Assembly: GCA_009693745.1 (NCBI GenBank)
Contig: SHWR01000001.1
Location: 1-64,000, forward strand
Origin: Candidatus Fonsibacter sp.
GTDB lineage: Bacteria > Pseudomonadota > Alphaproteobacteria > Pelagibacterales > Pelagibacteraceae
Direction: 5' to 3'
Length of the DNA: 64,000 bases
Under the pieces are notes generated by a model that had not been told where the DNA came from, did no database searches, and saw nothing but the letters and a program-made list of their open reading frames with translations. Both the position numbers and the translations under genes were made by a program. The stretch's first letter is position 1. The number at the start of each line of letters is the position of its first letter. Below are positions 27,117-35,466 of this stretch, in pieces.

Positions 27117-27509
27117 ATGAATGATATTGCTAACGAAGTAAGCAAAAAAGGTTTTATCAAACACATTGGTGGAATTGAATTTAAAAAAATTTCAGAAAAT
27201 AATTTTGAGTTTCAATCCAAAGTTCAAAATTTTAACCTTAATTCAGCTGGAATAAGTCACGGTGGTTATATTGCGGCAATTTTAGATAATGGAATGGGTT
27301 CAGGTGCTCATAAAGTAATTAATGAAGGAAAAAGATGTGTAACTATCTCTCTAGATATTAAATTTATAGGAGGATCCAAAGAAGGAGATGTCTTAATTGG
27401 CAAAGTTACCATAACTAAAAAAACTAAAACTCTAGTATTTGTAAGTGCAAACTTATTTCAAGCAGAGAATGTTATTGCAACAGCTTCTGGAATTTGGAAA
27501 ATTATATAA
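27117..27509 (+). CDS. PaaI-type hotdog thioesterase
   Basis: A 130-residue single hotdog-fold protein of the PaaI/YigI-like thioesterase group. The helix motif SAGISHGGYIAAILDNGMGSGAH contains the HGG typical of the family and an acidic residue (Asp) in the catalytic position; CVTISLDIKFIGGSKEGD follows. It would hydrolyse an acyl-CoA, identity unknown. The gene begins two bases after the msrB stop, so the two are co-transcribed. Confidence 0.82.
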   Translation: MNDIANEVSKKGFIKHIGGIEFKKISENNFEFQSKVQNFNLNSAGISHGGYIAAILDNGMGSGAHKVINEGKRCVTISLDIKFIGGSKEGDVLIGKVTITKKTKTLVFVSANLFQAENVIATASGIWKII

Positions 27510-27511
27510 AA

Positions 27512-28084
27512 TTATTTCCAAAGTTGATTTAACCTACTTAGTCTTTCACAACCTAAATAATAAGCATAATAATGTCTTGGATTTTTTATGTAGAATTTTT
27601 GATGATAATCTTCAGCTGGATAAAAATTCTTATATTGTGTAAAAGTTGTTTTAATTTTATTAGCTTTTAATGATTTTATTTCTAAGATTGATTTATTGAT
27701 TAATTTTTTTTCTTCTTCATTCTGGAAAAAAATTGCCGATATATAACTATAGCCCTTATCACAAAACTGACCTTGATCATCGTAAGGATCAATATTCATC
27801 CAAAAATTTTTTAACAGTTCTAAATATGTTATTTTTTTAGAGTCATAAGTAATTTTTACGGTCTCAATATGACCTGTTTTTCCTTTTAAAACCTCTTCAT
27901 ATGTTGGATTTACAACTGTTCCTCCACTATAGCCGGAAACAACACTAACAACTCCTTCAATCTTATCAAAAGCAGCCTCCATGCACCAAAAACAGCCCCC
28001 GGCAAAATAAGCTGTTTTATTTTCACTAGAGAAAGTAATGGAGTTAAAAAAAAAAAAATAAACTATTACTAAAAATTTTTTCAA
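27512..28084 (-). CDS. msrA: Peptide-methionine (S)-S-oxide reductase, exported
   Basis: It reduces the S form of methionine sulfoxide. The active-site motif GGCFWC (Cys31, Cys34) is followed by EAAFDKIEGVVSVVSGYSGG, and later TGHIETVKITYD and YDDQGQFCDKGYSY. The first 20 residues are a signal peptide (MKKFLVIVYFFFFNSITFSS), so the enzyme is predicted periplasmic, which is less common for MsrA. The only suitable start is TTG at 28084, overlapping the glaH stop codon by four bases. It is last in the run lysE-azlC-azlD-glaH-msrA and converges with the thioesterase gene. Confidence 0.9.
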   Translation of the reverse strand: MKKFLVIVYFFFFNSITFSSENKTAYFAGGCFWCMEAAFDKIEGVVSVVSGYSGGTVVNPTYEEVLKGKTGHIETVKITYDSKKITYLELLKNFWMNIDPYDDQGQFCDKGYSYISAIFFQNEEEKKLINKSILEIKSLKANKIKTTFTQYKNFYPAEDYHQKFYIKNPRHYYAYYLGCERLSRLNQLWK

Positions 28085-28998
28085 TTATAAAAAGCTCCAC
28101 GCTGTCTTAAAAGTTCTCTTTGTAATTCTTTGTTTTCAACAAAAGGTTGACGACCGTGAAGTAAAAAATAATTATTAGAAAATATAGAACATCCAGGAGG
28201 AAGTTTAAAAATTATTTTATGCTTACTATTTTCCAGTGATTCCGAAAGACTAGTTAAAAAAAGACCCTGCTCCATATTTTGTGGTTCTGGAAATTGATCA
28301 ATATATGAAATAATTGGTTTACCAGAACTATCTTTATAAAATACTGGATGAGTTACTTTGTAGTCTACATTTTTACTTTTAGGAGATCCCCAAATAAAAT
28401 CGCTCTGGCCAACTGGATGATTAAAAAACTTATCCCGTTCCTCCCAGTCGTCCAAATGTAATAATACGCTTTCCCCTCCTTGAACATTTTTTTCTTTAAT
28501 TTTTGTCATTAATAGCCAATCAGTTTTTTCTTTCACGTATGTTCCGTCTGTGTGTAAATCCAATCGCTTGTATGCTTTACGTAAATAAGAATCACTACTA
28601 TCCACATGCTTCACTTCGAAACGTGCATAGTACTTTCCTGTCATGCTATCAAAATTAGGTAAACCAACCAAATGTGTAAAAGCTGTGGAAAGTTTTACCA
28701 AAAATTTATCATCCGTAACATCAGCATTAAATTTTTCTGGACCAATTACGAAAGCTCCATAATTTCTATCGGTTAATATTTTTTTGAATAAATTTTTAAT
28801 TTTGCTATCAAAAATTTTATTACATTCATCAGCTATAAAAAATCTTAGAAAAGGTTTAAGTTCTAAATCTTGAATATCAATAGATGCAAATTTTTTTACA
28901 AGCTCATCAATAGCAGATTGTAAAATATTTATAGAAACTAATCTTTTACTTTGCGGATGAACACTGATCGCTAAATTTTTAATATTCTCAAATACCAT
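28081..28998 (-). CDS. glaH: Glutarate 2-hydroxylase (CsiD/GlaH family)
   Basis: A 305-residue Fe(II)/2-oxoglutarate dioxygenase. GlaH converts glutarate to L-2-hydroxyglutarate with 2-oxoglutarate and oxygen, releasing succinate and CO2. Metal ligands His149 and Asp151 (LDLHTDGTYV) and distal His281 (FLLHGRQPF), plus arginines for 2-oxoglutarate near the C-terminus (RQRG), are present. TDWLLMTKI, GGESVLLHLDDWE and YIDQFPEP are family blocks. In E. coli the gene precedes lhgO and gab genes of lysine/glutarate degradation; none is adjacent here, so product removal must be encoded elsewhere. Confidence 0.9.
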   Translation of the reverse strand: MVFENIKNLAISVHPQSKRLVSINILQSAIDELVKKFASIDIQDLELKPFLRFFIADECNKIFDSKIKNLFKKILTDRNYGAFVIGPEKFNADVTDDKFLVKLSTAFTHLVGLPNFDSMTGKYYARFEVKHVDSSDSYLRKAYKRLDLHTDGTYVKEKTDWLLMTKIKEKNVQGGESVLLHLDDWEERDKFFNHPVGQSDFIWGSPKSKNVDYKVTHPVFYKDSSGKPIISYIDQFPEPQNMEQGLFLTSLSESLENSKHKIIFKLPPGCSIFSNNYFLLHGRQPFVENKELQRELLRQRGAFYN

Positions 28999-29328
28999 TT
29001 AATTATAATATAAATTAAGTATACCAAATAAAATTACACCAAATAAAGAGGAAAATAACACATTTTTTTTAGTGAGAAAAAGCACAACTATTGTAAGAGT
29101 GGCAACCGTAAGTCTAATTAATGTGGATGTTTGTTCTAGCGCACCAACAGGGTGAATAAAAATTCTGGCAATCAAAGCTGCTAAAATTCCATAAGAGATA
29201 CATGAAACTAATTTAAATAATTTTCCTTTCTCATTAACAAAATCTGATGAGAAAACACCTAAAAACCTAGGTAAATAGGTGGCAAAGGTTGTAATGACAA
29301 TTGCAATATAAATATAAGTGTCTGACAT
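28999..29328 (-). CDS. AzlD family small membrane protein
   Basis: A 109-residue membrane protein with about four hydrophobic segments. It carries the AzlD block IVITTFATYLPRFLGVF at the N-terminus and GILAALIARIF in the centre. AzlD pairs with AzlC as a two-subunit exporter of branched-chain amino acids or related compounds. It directly follows azlC (three bases) and precedes glaH with no gap. Confidence 0.82.
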   Translation of the reverse strand: MSDTYIYIAIVITTFATYLPRFLGVFSSDFVNEKGKLFKLVSCISYGILAALIARIFIHPVGALEQTSTLIRLTVATLTIVVLFLTKKNVLFSSLFGVILFGILNLYYN

Positions 29329-29331
29329 ATT

Positions 29332-30027
29332 TTACCTAATAAAAAAAAAGTAAGAAATAATTCCTGAAATAACTCCAGCTAACACTACCGACCAGTCGGG
29401 TGTTACTAAAAATAAAATTGGCGCTATAATAATCGATAAAAGTACAGTTGATATAATATGAGGTTTATTTAGCACCGATACAATCATACACATAAAATAA
29501 ATAGGATTTAAAAAAATAACTGCTACAAAAACTTTTTTACTAATAATTCCAGCTGCAAAAAATCCAACAACAGTTGCAATAGTTGATAAAATCCAAAGAG
29601 TTGCACCAAGGCCTAAAAAAAAACTAAACCGACTTTCTTTAGTAATTTTATTATAATTAGAGAGCATATAAACCCAACTGGTTACTGCTATAAAATGTGC
29701 TAAAAAATAATAATGCCATCTTGGTCTATTTTTTTGTCTAATCACAGGAACAAGATTGACTGTCATTGGATATAATCTTGCATTAGTTAAAAAAACAGCT
29801 ATTAAAATATTAAGTAACGTACCATTAACAATTAAAGTTTCGGCCATCACTACTTGTCCCGGAAGAGCAAAACCAATTAGTGTAGATAAAAAACTCTGCG
29901 TAGCATTTAATCCTGTATTTTTAAAAAGAGCACCTAGTGCAAAAAAACTTGCAGCAAGACTGATTCCTGGAATCCCAAGCGCTGTTAAACAGCCGTTTTT
30001 AAAATTGTTATCAAAAGTTTTATTCAT
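29332..30027 (-). CDS. AzlC family permease
   Basis: A 231-residue inner-membrane protein with the AzlC pattern: GCLTALGIPGISLAASFFALGALFKNTGLNATQSFLSTLIGFALPGQVV near the N-terminus, and ILIAVFLTNARLYPMTVNLVPVIRQ. It is the large subunit of the AzlCD exporter. Its ATG overlaps the stop of the LysE-type gene by four bases, indicating co-translation. Confidence 0.85.
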   Translation of the reverse strand: MNKTFDNNFKNGCLTALGIPGISLAASFFALGALFKNTGLNATQSFLSTLIGFALPGQVVMAETLIVNGTLLNILIAVFLTNARLYPMTVNLVPVIRQKNRPRWHYYFLAHFIAVTSWVYMLSNYNKITKESRFSFFLGLGATLWILSTIATVVGFFAAGIISKKVFVAVIFLNPIYFMCMIVSVLNKPHIISTVLLSIIIAPILFLVTPDWSVVLAGVISGIISYFFFIR

Positions 30028-30641
30028 AAATTAATTTTAGTACTCAAAATTTTATAAGCTAAAAATAATAAAGCACATCCAGATACTCTACTTATTAAAT
30101 TTGGATAGTTTTTAAGAAAGATTGCAATTTTGCTAGAGATGCCTGCATAAATTGTCAAAAAGAAAAAATCTAAAAATACATGTGTTGTCATTAAAACGAG
30201 AAAATGAATTATAAAATTATTATTAGGATCTAAAAAAGTAGGAAACATAGCTACAAAAAAAATAATAGCTCCTGGACTAAAGAAAGCTGATATAAATCCA
30301 TCCTTAAATAAATCAAATGCTGAGCGAGAGCCAAAACTTTTGTTAATCGTAACGCTAGTTTTTCTTCTTAAAAATTTTACTGCCAAATAAATTAAATACA
30401 ATCCACCAATCCATTTAAAGCCATCAAGTACCTCAGGATAAGGCCTAATTAATGCATAGATACCAAAGGTGACGCATATCATTTGAATAGCATTTGCAGA
30501 TACATCTCCAAGTCCTGTCCATAAGCTTTTTGGAAATCCATAATTCATTGAGTTGGTTACAATTAATATTCTTTGCGGACCAGGAGTTATAAAAAGCACT
30601 GTAATTAACTGAACAAATAGTAAAAAATTATCTGGGATCAT
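30024..30641 (-). CDS. LysE/RhtB family amino acid exporter
   Basis: A 205-residue membrane protein with the LysE-family opening LLFVQLITVLFITPGPQRILIVTNSMNYG, five to six hydrophobic segments and GGLYLIYLAVKFLRRK in the centre. Members export lysine, homoserine, threonine or other amino acids. First gene of the minus-strand unit with azlC, azlD, glaH and msrA. Its promoter shares the 177-base region with the met operon leader. Confidence 0.87.
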   Translation of the reverse strand: MIPDNFLLFVQLITVLFITPGPQRILIVTNSMNYGFPKSLWTGLGDVSANAIQMICVTFGIYALIRPYPEVLDGFKWIGGLYLIYLAVKFLRRKTSVTINKSFGSRSAFDLFKDGFISAFFSPGAIIFFVAMFPTFLDPNNNFIIHFLVLMTTHVFLDFFFLTIYAGISSKIAIFLKNYPNLISRVSGCALLFLAYKILSTKINL

Positions 30642-30691
30642 TGATCAATCTAGATTTATATTGACTAATTATCTTAATAAAGTATTTTGTG

Positions 30692-30745
30692 TTTGCGCTG
30701 AGTTATTCAAATTGCGGGCGCTATATAAATCCAGCTAAAGCGAGC
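30692..30745 (+). promoter_or_regulatory. SAM-II riboswitch aptamer
   Basis: The leader of metF matches the remembered SAM-II consensus in order: a P1 stem (GCGC 30695-30698 with GCGC 30718-30721), the loop TGAGTTATTCAAATTGC carrying the conserved U-rich segment and ATTGC, then ATAAAT (30725-30730) and the highly conserved AGCTAAA (30733-30739) that forms the pseudoknot and ligand site. SAM-II senses S-adenosylmethionine and represses methionine genes in Alphaproteobacteria. The adjoining operon metF-metE-metZ fits. The call rests on memory of the consensus; no covariance search was run. Confidence 0.85.
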
Positions 30746-30753
30746 AATCTATA

Positions 30754-30807
30754 ATCACCGCTTTGCCTGGTGGTTTCTTTTGAAAAAATTTCAAAAAAAC
30801 CTTTGTT
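30754..30807 (+). promoter_or_regulatory. Alternative hairpins forming the probable riboswitch expression platform
   Basis: Hairpin 1: ATCACC (30754-30759) pairs with GGTGGT (30769-30774) and is followed by TTCTTTT, resembling an intrinsic terminator. Hairpin 2: GGTTT plus TTTTGAAA (30772-30785, one bulged C at 30777) pairs with TTTCAAAA plus AAACC (30789-30801), 13 pairs. They share 30772-30774 and so exclude each other. AAAGCG (30738-30743) in the aptamer tail can also pair with CGCTTT (30759-30764). CTTTGTT (30801-30807) complements AACAAAG (30822-30828), placing the metF start in a loop. No Shine-Dalgarno is visible before ATG 30819. Confidence 0.55.
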
Positions 30808-30818
30808 TAGTATGATTT

Positions 30819-31706
30819 ATGAACAAAGATTTAAATATTAGTTTTGAATTCTTTCCTGCAAAGGATGATGTAGGTCATGAAAATTTGTGGCAAAGTCTTA
30901 AAAAACTTGAGCAGTTTTCACCAAAATTTTTTTCTGTAACTTTTGGAGCAGGTGGAGGTGAAAGAGATAAGAGTGATTTTCTAGTAAAAAAAATCCACAA
31001 TAAATCCAATATCCCAGTTGCGGGACATCTTACATGTGTTGATATGAGTAAAGATGAAATTAACTCAATTGCGCTAGATTGGTTAAATAATGGAATAAAT
31101 AAAATTGTTGCATTACGAGGAGATGTTAGAAAAAAAAATGCGAAATATATGCCTCATAAAAAAGGCTATATCAATGCTGCTGATATGGTTAAAGGTTTAA
31201 AAAGATTAGGTAATTTTGAAATTTCAATAGCGGGATATCCAGAAAAACATCCAGACTCAGAAAATGAAATTAAAGATCTTGAAAATTTAAAAAGCAAAGT
31301 CGATCAAGGAGCCGATAAAATAATTACTCAATTCTTTTTCAATGATGAAAAATTTCTAAAATTTAGAGACAAGGCAACGGCTTTAGGAATTAAAATTCCA
31401 ATCATTCCTGGGATTCTCCCAATAGATAATTTCGAAAAGATAAAAAACTTTAGCAAAAAATGTGGAACGTCTATCCCAAGTTGGGTTGCACAAGAATTTA
31501 TTGGTTTAGAAGTAGATAATGAAATTCAAAAAATTATTGGCGCTAGTATTGCATGTGATTTAGTTAAAAAATTGCAAACAGAGGGAGTTAATGAATTTCA
31601 TTTTTATACACTAAATAAATATGAATTAAGTTATGCGGTGTGCAAAAGGCTAATCAACGATAAAATAAGAATAATAAAAAATCAACAAAAGGAGTTATAC
31701 ACATAA
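30819..31706 (+). CDS. metF: Methylenetetrahydrofolate reductase
   Basis: An FAD enzyme that reduces 5,10-methylene-THF to 5-methyl-THF, the methyl donor for MetE. The 295-residue protein has the family TIM-barrel features: ISFEFFPAKD at the N-terminus, FSVTFGAGG, VAGHLTCVDMSKDEI, NKIVALRGD and GADKIITQFFFN, with GTSIPSWV later. First gene of the operon behind the SAM-II riboswitch; its stop overlaps the metE start by one base. Confidence 0.95.
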   Translation: MNKDLNISFEFFPAKDDVGHENLWQSLKKLEQFSPKFFSVTFGAGGGERDKSDFLVKKIHNKSNIPVAGHLTCVDMSKDEINSIALDWLNNGINKIVALRGDVRKKNAKYMPHKKGYINAADMVKGLKRLGNFEISIAGYPEKHPDSENEIKDLENLKSKVDQGADKIITQFFFNDEKFLKFRDKATALGIKIPIIPGILPIDNFEKIKNFSKKCGTSIPSWVAQEFIGLEVDNEIQKIIGASIACDLVKKLQTEGVNEFHFYTLNKYELSYAVCKRLINDKIRIIKNQQKELYT

Positions 31707-33985
31707 TGATAAAAGTAAATTGTATTGGTTACCCAAGAATAGGACCAAAAAGAGAATTAAAGACAGCTTTAGAAAAATATTGGAAATCTGAAATTTCTGA
31801 AAGTGATTTATTAGTATGCGCTAGCCAATTAAAAAAAAATAACTGGCAAACACAAAAAGATAATGGTGTTGATTATATTTGCTCAAATGATTTTTCTTTT
31901 TATGATCAGGTTTTAGATACTATATGTTTGGTAGGTTCGATCCCAGAAAGATACAAACACAAAGATGATAAAGTTTCATTTAAAACTTATTTTGCAATGG
32001 CACGTGGATCACAAACAAAAGACTTAGATGTTCCAGCACTTGAAATGACAAAATGGTTTGACACAAATTACCATTACTTAGTGCCTGAATTTTTAAAAAA
32101 CCAAAAATTTAAACTAAGTTCAAATAAGCCATTTGATGAATTTGATGAGGCAAAAAGATTAGGCTTTAATACAAAGCCAATTATTTTAGGTCCTCTTACT
32201 TTTCTAAGCCTTGGAAAAACTAATGATGAATCTTTTAAAAGCATTGATTTATTAGATAATTTACTACCAGTTTATGCTGAAATTTTATCTGGTTTAAATA
32301 AAAAAGGCGCCGAATGGATTCAAATTGATGAACCTATTTTAGTAAAAAATCAACATGCTGATTTTAATAAACTCATCAAAAAAACTTTAAATCAACTAAA
32401 GAAATTTGCAGGTTCCTCTAAAATTATACTAACAACTTACTTTGAAAAACTTGATTCTGAAATTGAAAAAGAAATTTTAGATAGCGATGTAGATGGCGTT
32501 CATTTTGATTTAATACGCGGAAAAATCCCAAATATAAACTCTTTAGAAGATAGTAATAAAACAATTTCTATTGGAATTATTGATGGAAGAAATATTTGGA
32601 AATCAGATGTTAATAAAAAAATTGAGCAAGTAACAGAGTATTCAAAAAATATTAAAAACTTATGGATCTCATCTTCTTGTTCATTACTACACACTCCTTA
32701 TGACTTAGGCTTAGAGTCTAAAGTTCCTGAAAAAATTAAAAAATGGTTATCATTTTCTAAGCAAAAACTTATTGAACTTAATCATATCAAAATTTCATTG
32801 AACAAGGGTAATAATGAAATCAAAAATTACTTAGATGAAAATAAAAAAGATATCATAAACAGAGCAACGTCTGATTTAATTCACGATGATAAAGTTAAAC
32901 TAAGAACTAAAAATATTACAACGCAGATTTTAAATAGGAAATCTAACTTTATTAAAAGATCTGAAATACAAACTAAGGTGTTTAAATTGCCTTTATACCC
33001 AACGACAACTATTGGATCTTTTCCTCAAACATCTGATGTAAGAAATGCTAGAGCTAAATTTAAGAAAAATGAATTAAGCTTAAAAGAATATGAGGATTTT
33101 CTAAAAACAAAAACAATCGATGCTATTAAAAAACAAGAACAAATAGATATCGACGTTATTGTTCATGGTGAGTTTGAACGAAACGATATGGTTGAGTACT
33201 TTGGTGAACAGCTTAAAGGATTTACTTTCACCTCTAGTGGCTGGGTGCAAAGTTATGGTTCGCGATGTGTTAAACCTCCAATTATTTTTGGAGACGTTTC
33301 TCGTCCAAAATCTATGACCGTACAATGGTCAAAATTTGCACAAAATCAAACAAAGAAAATCGTTAAGGGAATGTTAACAGGTCCAATAACAATTTTACAA
33401 TGGTCTTTTGTTAGAGATGATCAGCCAAGAAAAGATACAGCATTGCAAATCGCATTTGCAATAAGAGATGAGGTTGAAGATCTTGAAAATAATGAAATTA
33501 AAATGATTCAAATTGATGAACCTGCCTTAAGAGAAGGTTTGCCTCTGAAGAAAAATGATTGGAAAGAATATTTAGACTGGGCTGTTAAAGCGTTTCAAAT
33601 TTCTGCCGCTGTTGCAAAAGATGAAACTCAAATTCACACTCATATGTGCTACGCTGAATTTGAAGATATTATTGATGCTATTGCCGCCTTAGATGCTGAT
33701 GTTATCTCCATAGAAACATCAAGATCTAGAATGGAATTATTAAAAACATTTGAAAAATTCAAATATCCAAATGAGATAGGACCTGGTGTTTATGACATTC
33801 ATTCTCCTAGGGTTCCTAATAAAAATGAAATGAAAGAACTTATTCAAAAAGCTTCTAAGTTAATTGATAAGAAAAGAATTTGGGTAAATCCAGATTGCGG
33901 ACTTAAAACTAGAGGCTGGCCTGAAACAATAGCTGCACTAGAAACCATGGTTCAAGCAGCAAAAGAGTTGCGAACTGAAAAATGA
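31706..33985 (+). CDS. metE: Cobalamin-independent methionine synthase
   Basis: It transfers the methyl group of 5-methyl-THF-triglutamate to homocysteine, giving methionine without vitamin B12. The 759-residue length is normal for the two-barrel enzyme. The C-terminal barrel has PTTTIGSFPQT, the substrate block VHGEFERNDMVEYFGEQL, and zinc ligands in IHTHMCYAEF (His, Cys), a downstream Glu and PDCGLKTR (Cys). The N-terminal half has YPRIGPKRELKTALEKYW. Translation is coupled to both neighbours by overlaps (TAATG with metF, ATGA with metZ). Confidence 0.96.
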   Translation: MIKVNCIGYPRIGPKRELKTALEKYWKSEISESDLLVCASQLKKNNWQTQKDNGVDYICSNDFSFYDQVLDTICLVGSIPERYKHKDDKVSFKTYFAMARGSQTKDLDVPALEMTKWFDTNYHYLVPEFLKNQKFKLSSNKPFDEFDEAKRLGFNTKPIILGPLTFLSLGKTNDESFKSIDLLDNLLPVYAEILSGLNKKGAEWIQIDEPILVKNQHADFNKLIKKTLNQLKKFAGSSKIILTTYFEKLDSEIEKEILDSDVDGVHFDLIRGKIPNINSLEDSNKTISIGIIDGRNIWKSDVNKKIEQVTEYSKNIKNLWISSSCSLLHTPYDLGLESKVPEKIKKWLSFSKQKLIELNHIKISLNKGNNEIKNYLDENKKDIINRATSDLIHDDKVKLRTKNITTQILNRKSNFIKRSEIQTKVFKLPLYPTTTIGSFPQTSDVRNARAKFKKNELSLKEYEDFLKTKTIDAIKKQEQIDIDVIVHGEFERNDMVEYFGEQLKGFTFTSSGWVQSYGSRCVKPPIIFGDVSRPKSMTVQWSKFAQNQTKKIVKGMLTGPITILQWSFVRDDQPRKDTALQIAFAIRDEVEDLENNEIKMIQIDEPALREGLPLKKNDWKEYLDWAVKAFQISAAVAKDETQIHTHMCYAEFEDIIDAIAALDADVISIETSRSRMELLKTFEKFKYPNEIGPGVYDIHSPRVPNKNEMKELIQKASKLIDKKRIWVNPDCGLKTRGWPETIAALETMVQAAKELRTEK

Positions 33986-35157
33986 AAAAAATAAAACTTG
34001 GAACGAGTACTAATTTAATTCGCGGAGGATTAAATAGAAGTCAGTTCAATGAGACTTCTGAAGCGTTGTTTCTAACATCAGGATTTGTTTACAAAAGCGC
34101 TGAACAAGCTGAAGCTATTTTTAAAGGTAGTAAGAAAGGCTTTCAATATACTCGTTACTCGAATCCTACTGTTGAAACATTTGAAAAAAGATTAGCCCTA
34201 CTAGACGGTTCTGAGGATTGTTTTGCAACAGCAAGTGGAATGGCTGCTGTTTTCTTTTCATTAATGTGTCAATTAAAAGCTGGAGATCACTTAATTTCAT
34301 CCTCTGCTTTATTTGGATCTTGCAAAGAAATTATAAAAAATATTCTACCACGATATGGGATTGAAGTAACATTTGTCGATGGCAAAAATATAAATGAATG
34401 GGAAAAAGCTATAAAAATTAATACAAAAATTTTCTTTTTTGAAACTCCTTCAAATCCACTTTTAGAATTAATTGATATTAAAGCGGTTTGTATTATTGCA
34501 AGAAAATATAAAATTAAAACTGTTGTAGACAACATTATTGCAAGTCCTGTTTTACAAAAACCAGTTTCATTAGGCGCTGACATTATTGTTTATTCAGGAA
34601 CCAAACATATAGATGGACAAGGACGAGTTTTGGGTGGAGCGATATTATCTTCAACAAAATTTAAAGAAAGTATTCTAAAACCATTCTTAAGACATACAGG
34701 TCCTGCTATTAGTCCATTTAATGCCTGGGTTTTGCTAAAAGGTTTAGAAACTATTAGAATTAGAGTAGAAGCTCAGTCAAATGCTGCTTTAGAAATTGCT
34801 AATTTTTTAGAACAACATTCCAAGATTGAAAAAGTATTTTATCCATTCTTAAGAAATTTTCCTCAATACTCACTTGCTAAAAAACAACAAATACTTGGTG
34901 GGACAATTTTAAGTTTTAAAATAAAAGGAAAAAAAAAGAATGCATTTAAATTTATTAATAAATTAAAAATATTCGATATCTCTAATAACTTAGGTGATAC
35001 AAAATCTATTGTGACCCATCCAACTACGACCACTCACCGAATTTTAAGTGAAAATGAAAGATTATCCCTTGGTATTACTGAAAATTTAGTAAGGTTGTCT
35101 ATTGGTTTAGAAACAGTTTCCGATCTAAAAAAAGATATCGAAACAGCATTAAAATAA
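33982..35157 (+). CDS. metZ: O-succinylhomoserine sulfhydrylase
   Basis: A PLP-dependent enzyme of the Cys/Met metabolism family, 391 residues. It would make homocysteine directly from an acylhomoserine and sulfide. PLP Lys208 lies in YSGTKHIDGQGRVLGGAI; other blocks are GFQYTRYSNPTVETFEKRLA, FATASGMAAVF, FETPSNPLLELIDI and VTHPTTTTHR. The HIDGQGR form after the lysine is typical of MetZ rather than cystathionine enzymes. It supplies homocysteine to MetE. PLP comes from the PdxH pathway. Confidence 0.9.
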   Translation: MKKIKLGTSTNLIRGGLNRSQFNETSEALFLTSGFVYKSAEQAEAIFKGSKKGFQYTRYSNPTVETFEKRLALLDGSEDCFATASGMAAVFFSLMCQLKAGDHLISSSALFGSCKEIIKNILPRYGIEVTFVDGKNINEWEKAIKINTKIFFFETPSNPLLELIDIKAVCIIARKYKIKTVVDNIIASPVLQKPVSLGADIIVYSGTKHIDGQGRVLGGAILSSTKFKESILKPFLRHTGPAISPFNAWVLLKGLETIRIRVEAQSNAALEIANFLEQHSKIEKVFYPFLRNFPQYSLAKKQQILGGTILSFKIKGKKKNAFKFINKLKIFDISNNLGDTKSIVTHPTTTTHRILSENERLSLGITENLVRLSIGLETVSDLKKDIETALK

Positions 35158-35160
35158 AAA

Positions 35161-35466
35161 TTATATTTTTAATCTTTCAACAATTTTATTATTCAATAAA
35201 TGAGAATTCAAGATCTCTTCTATATCTTTTAAATTTTTAAAAGAATACCAAACTGCTTCTGGATAAATAACCATTACTGGCCCAAGCTCACATCGGTCTA
35301 AACAACCAGATTTATTAATTCTAATTTTTTTATTGAGTTTTAGATCTTTTATTCTTTTCTTTAATTCTGCTTGAAGTGTTTCAGAATCTTTTAAACTGCA
35401 GCAACCTTTAGGATTAGAGTCTGGTCTTTTATTAACGCAACAAAAAACATGTTTTTCAAAAAACAT
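35161..35466 (-). CDS. 2Fe-2S thioredoxin-like ferredoxin
   Basis: A 101-residue protein with the thioredoxin-like 2Fe-2S ferredoxin pattern. The N-terminal HVFCCVNKRP with GCC nearby supplies cysteines, and the second pair is in SGCLDRCELGPVMVIYPE, the most diagnostic segment, followed by WYSFKN and an LNSHLL tail. It is probably a small electron carrier; its partner is not known. It starts at ATG 35466, directly after the stop of the SDR gene, so the two form one unit. It converges with metZ. Confidence 0.85.
   Translation of the reverse strand: MFFEKHVFCCVNKRPDSNPKGCCSLKDSETLQAELKKRIKDLKLNKKIRINKSGCLDRCELGPVMVIYPEAVWYSFKNLKDIEEILNSHLLNNKIVERLKI

Noticed and set aside
30754..30818. A second riboswitch of the SAM-V class in tandem after SAM-II
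   Set aside because: Tandem SAM-II/SAM-V leaders are known in marine bacteria, but the space left before ATG is short and I could not identify the SAM-V core. The hairpins fit an expression platform better. A covariance search is needed to decide.
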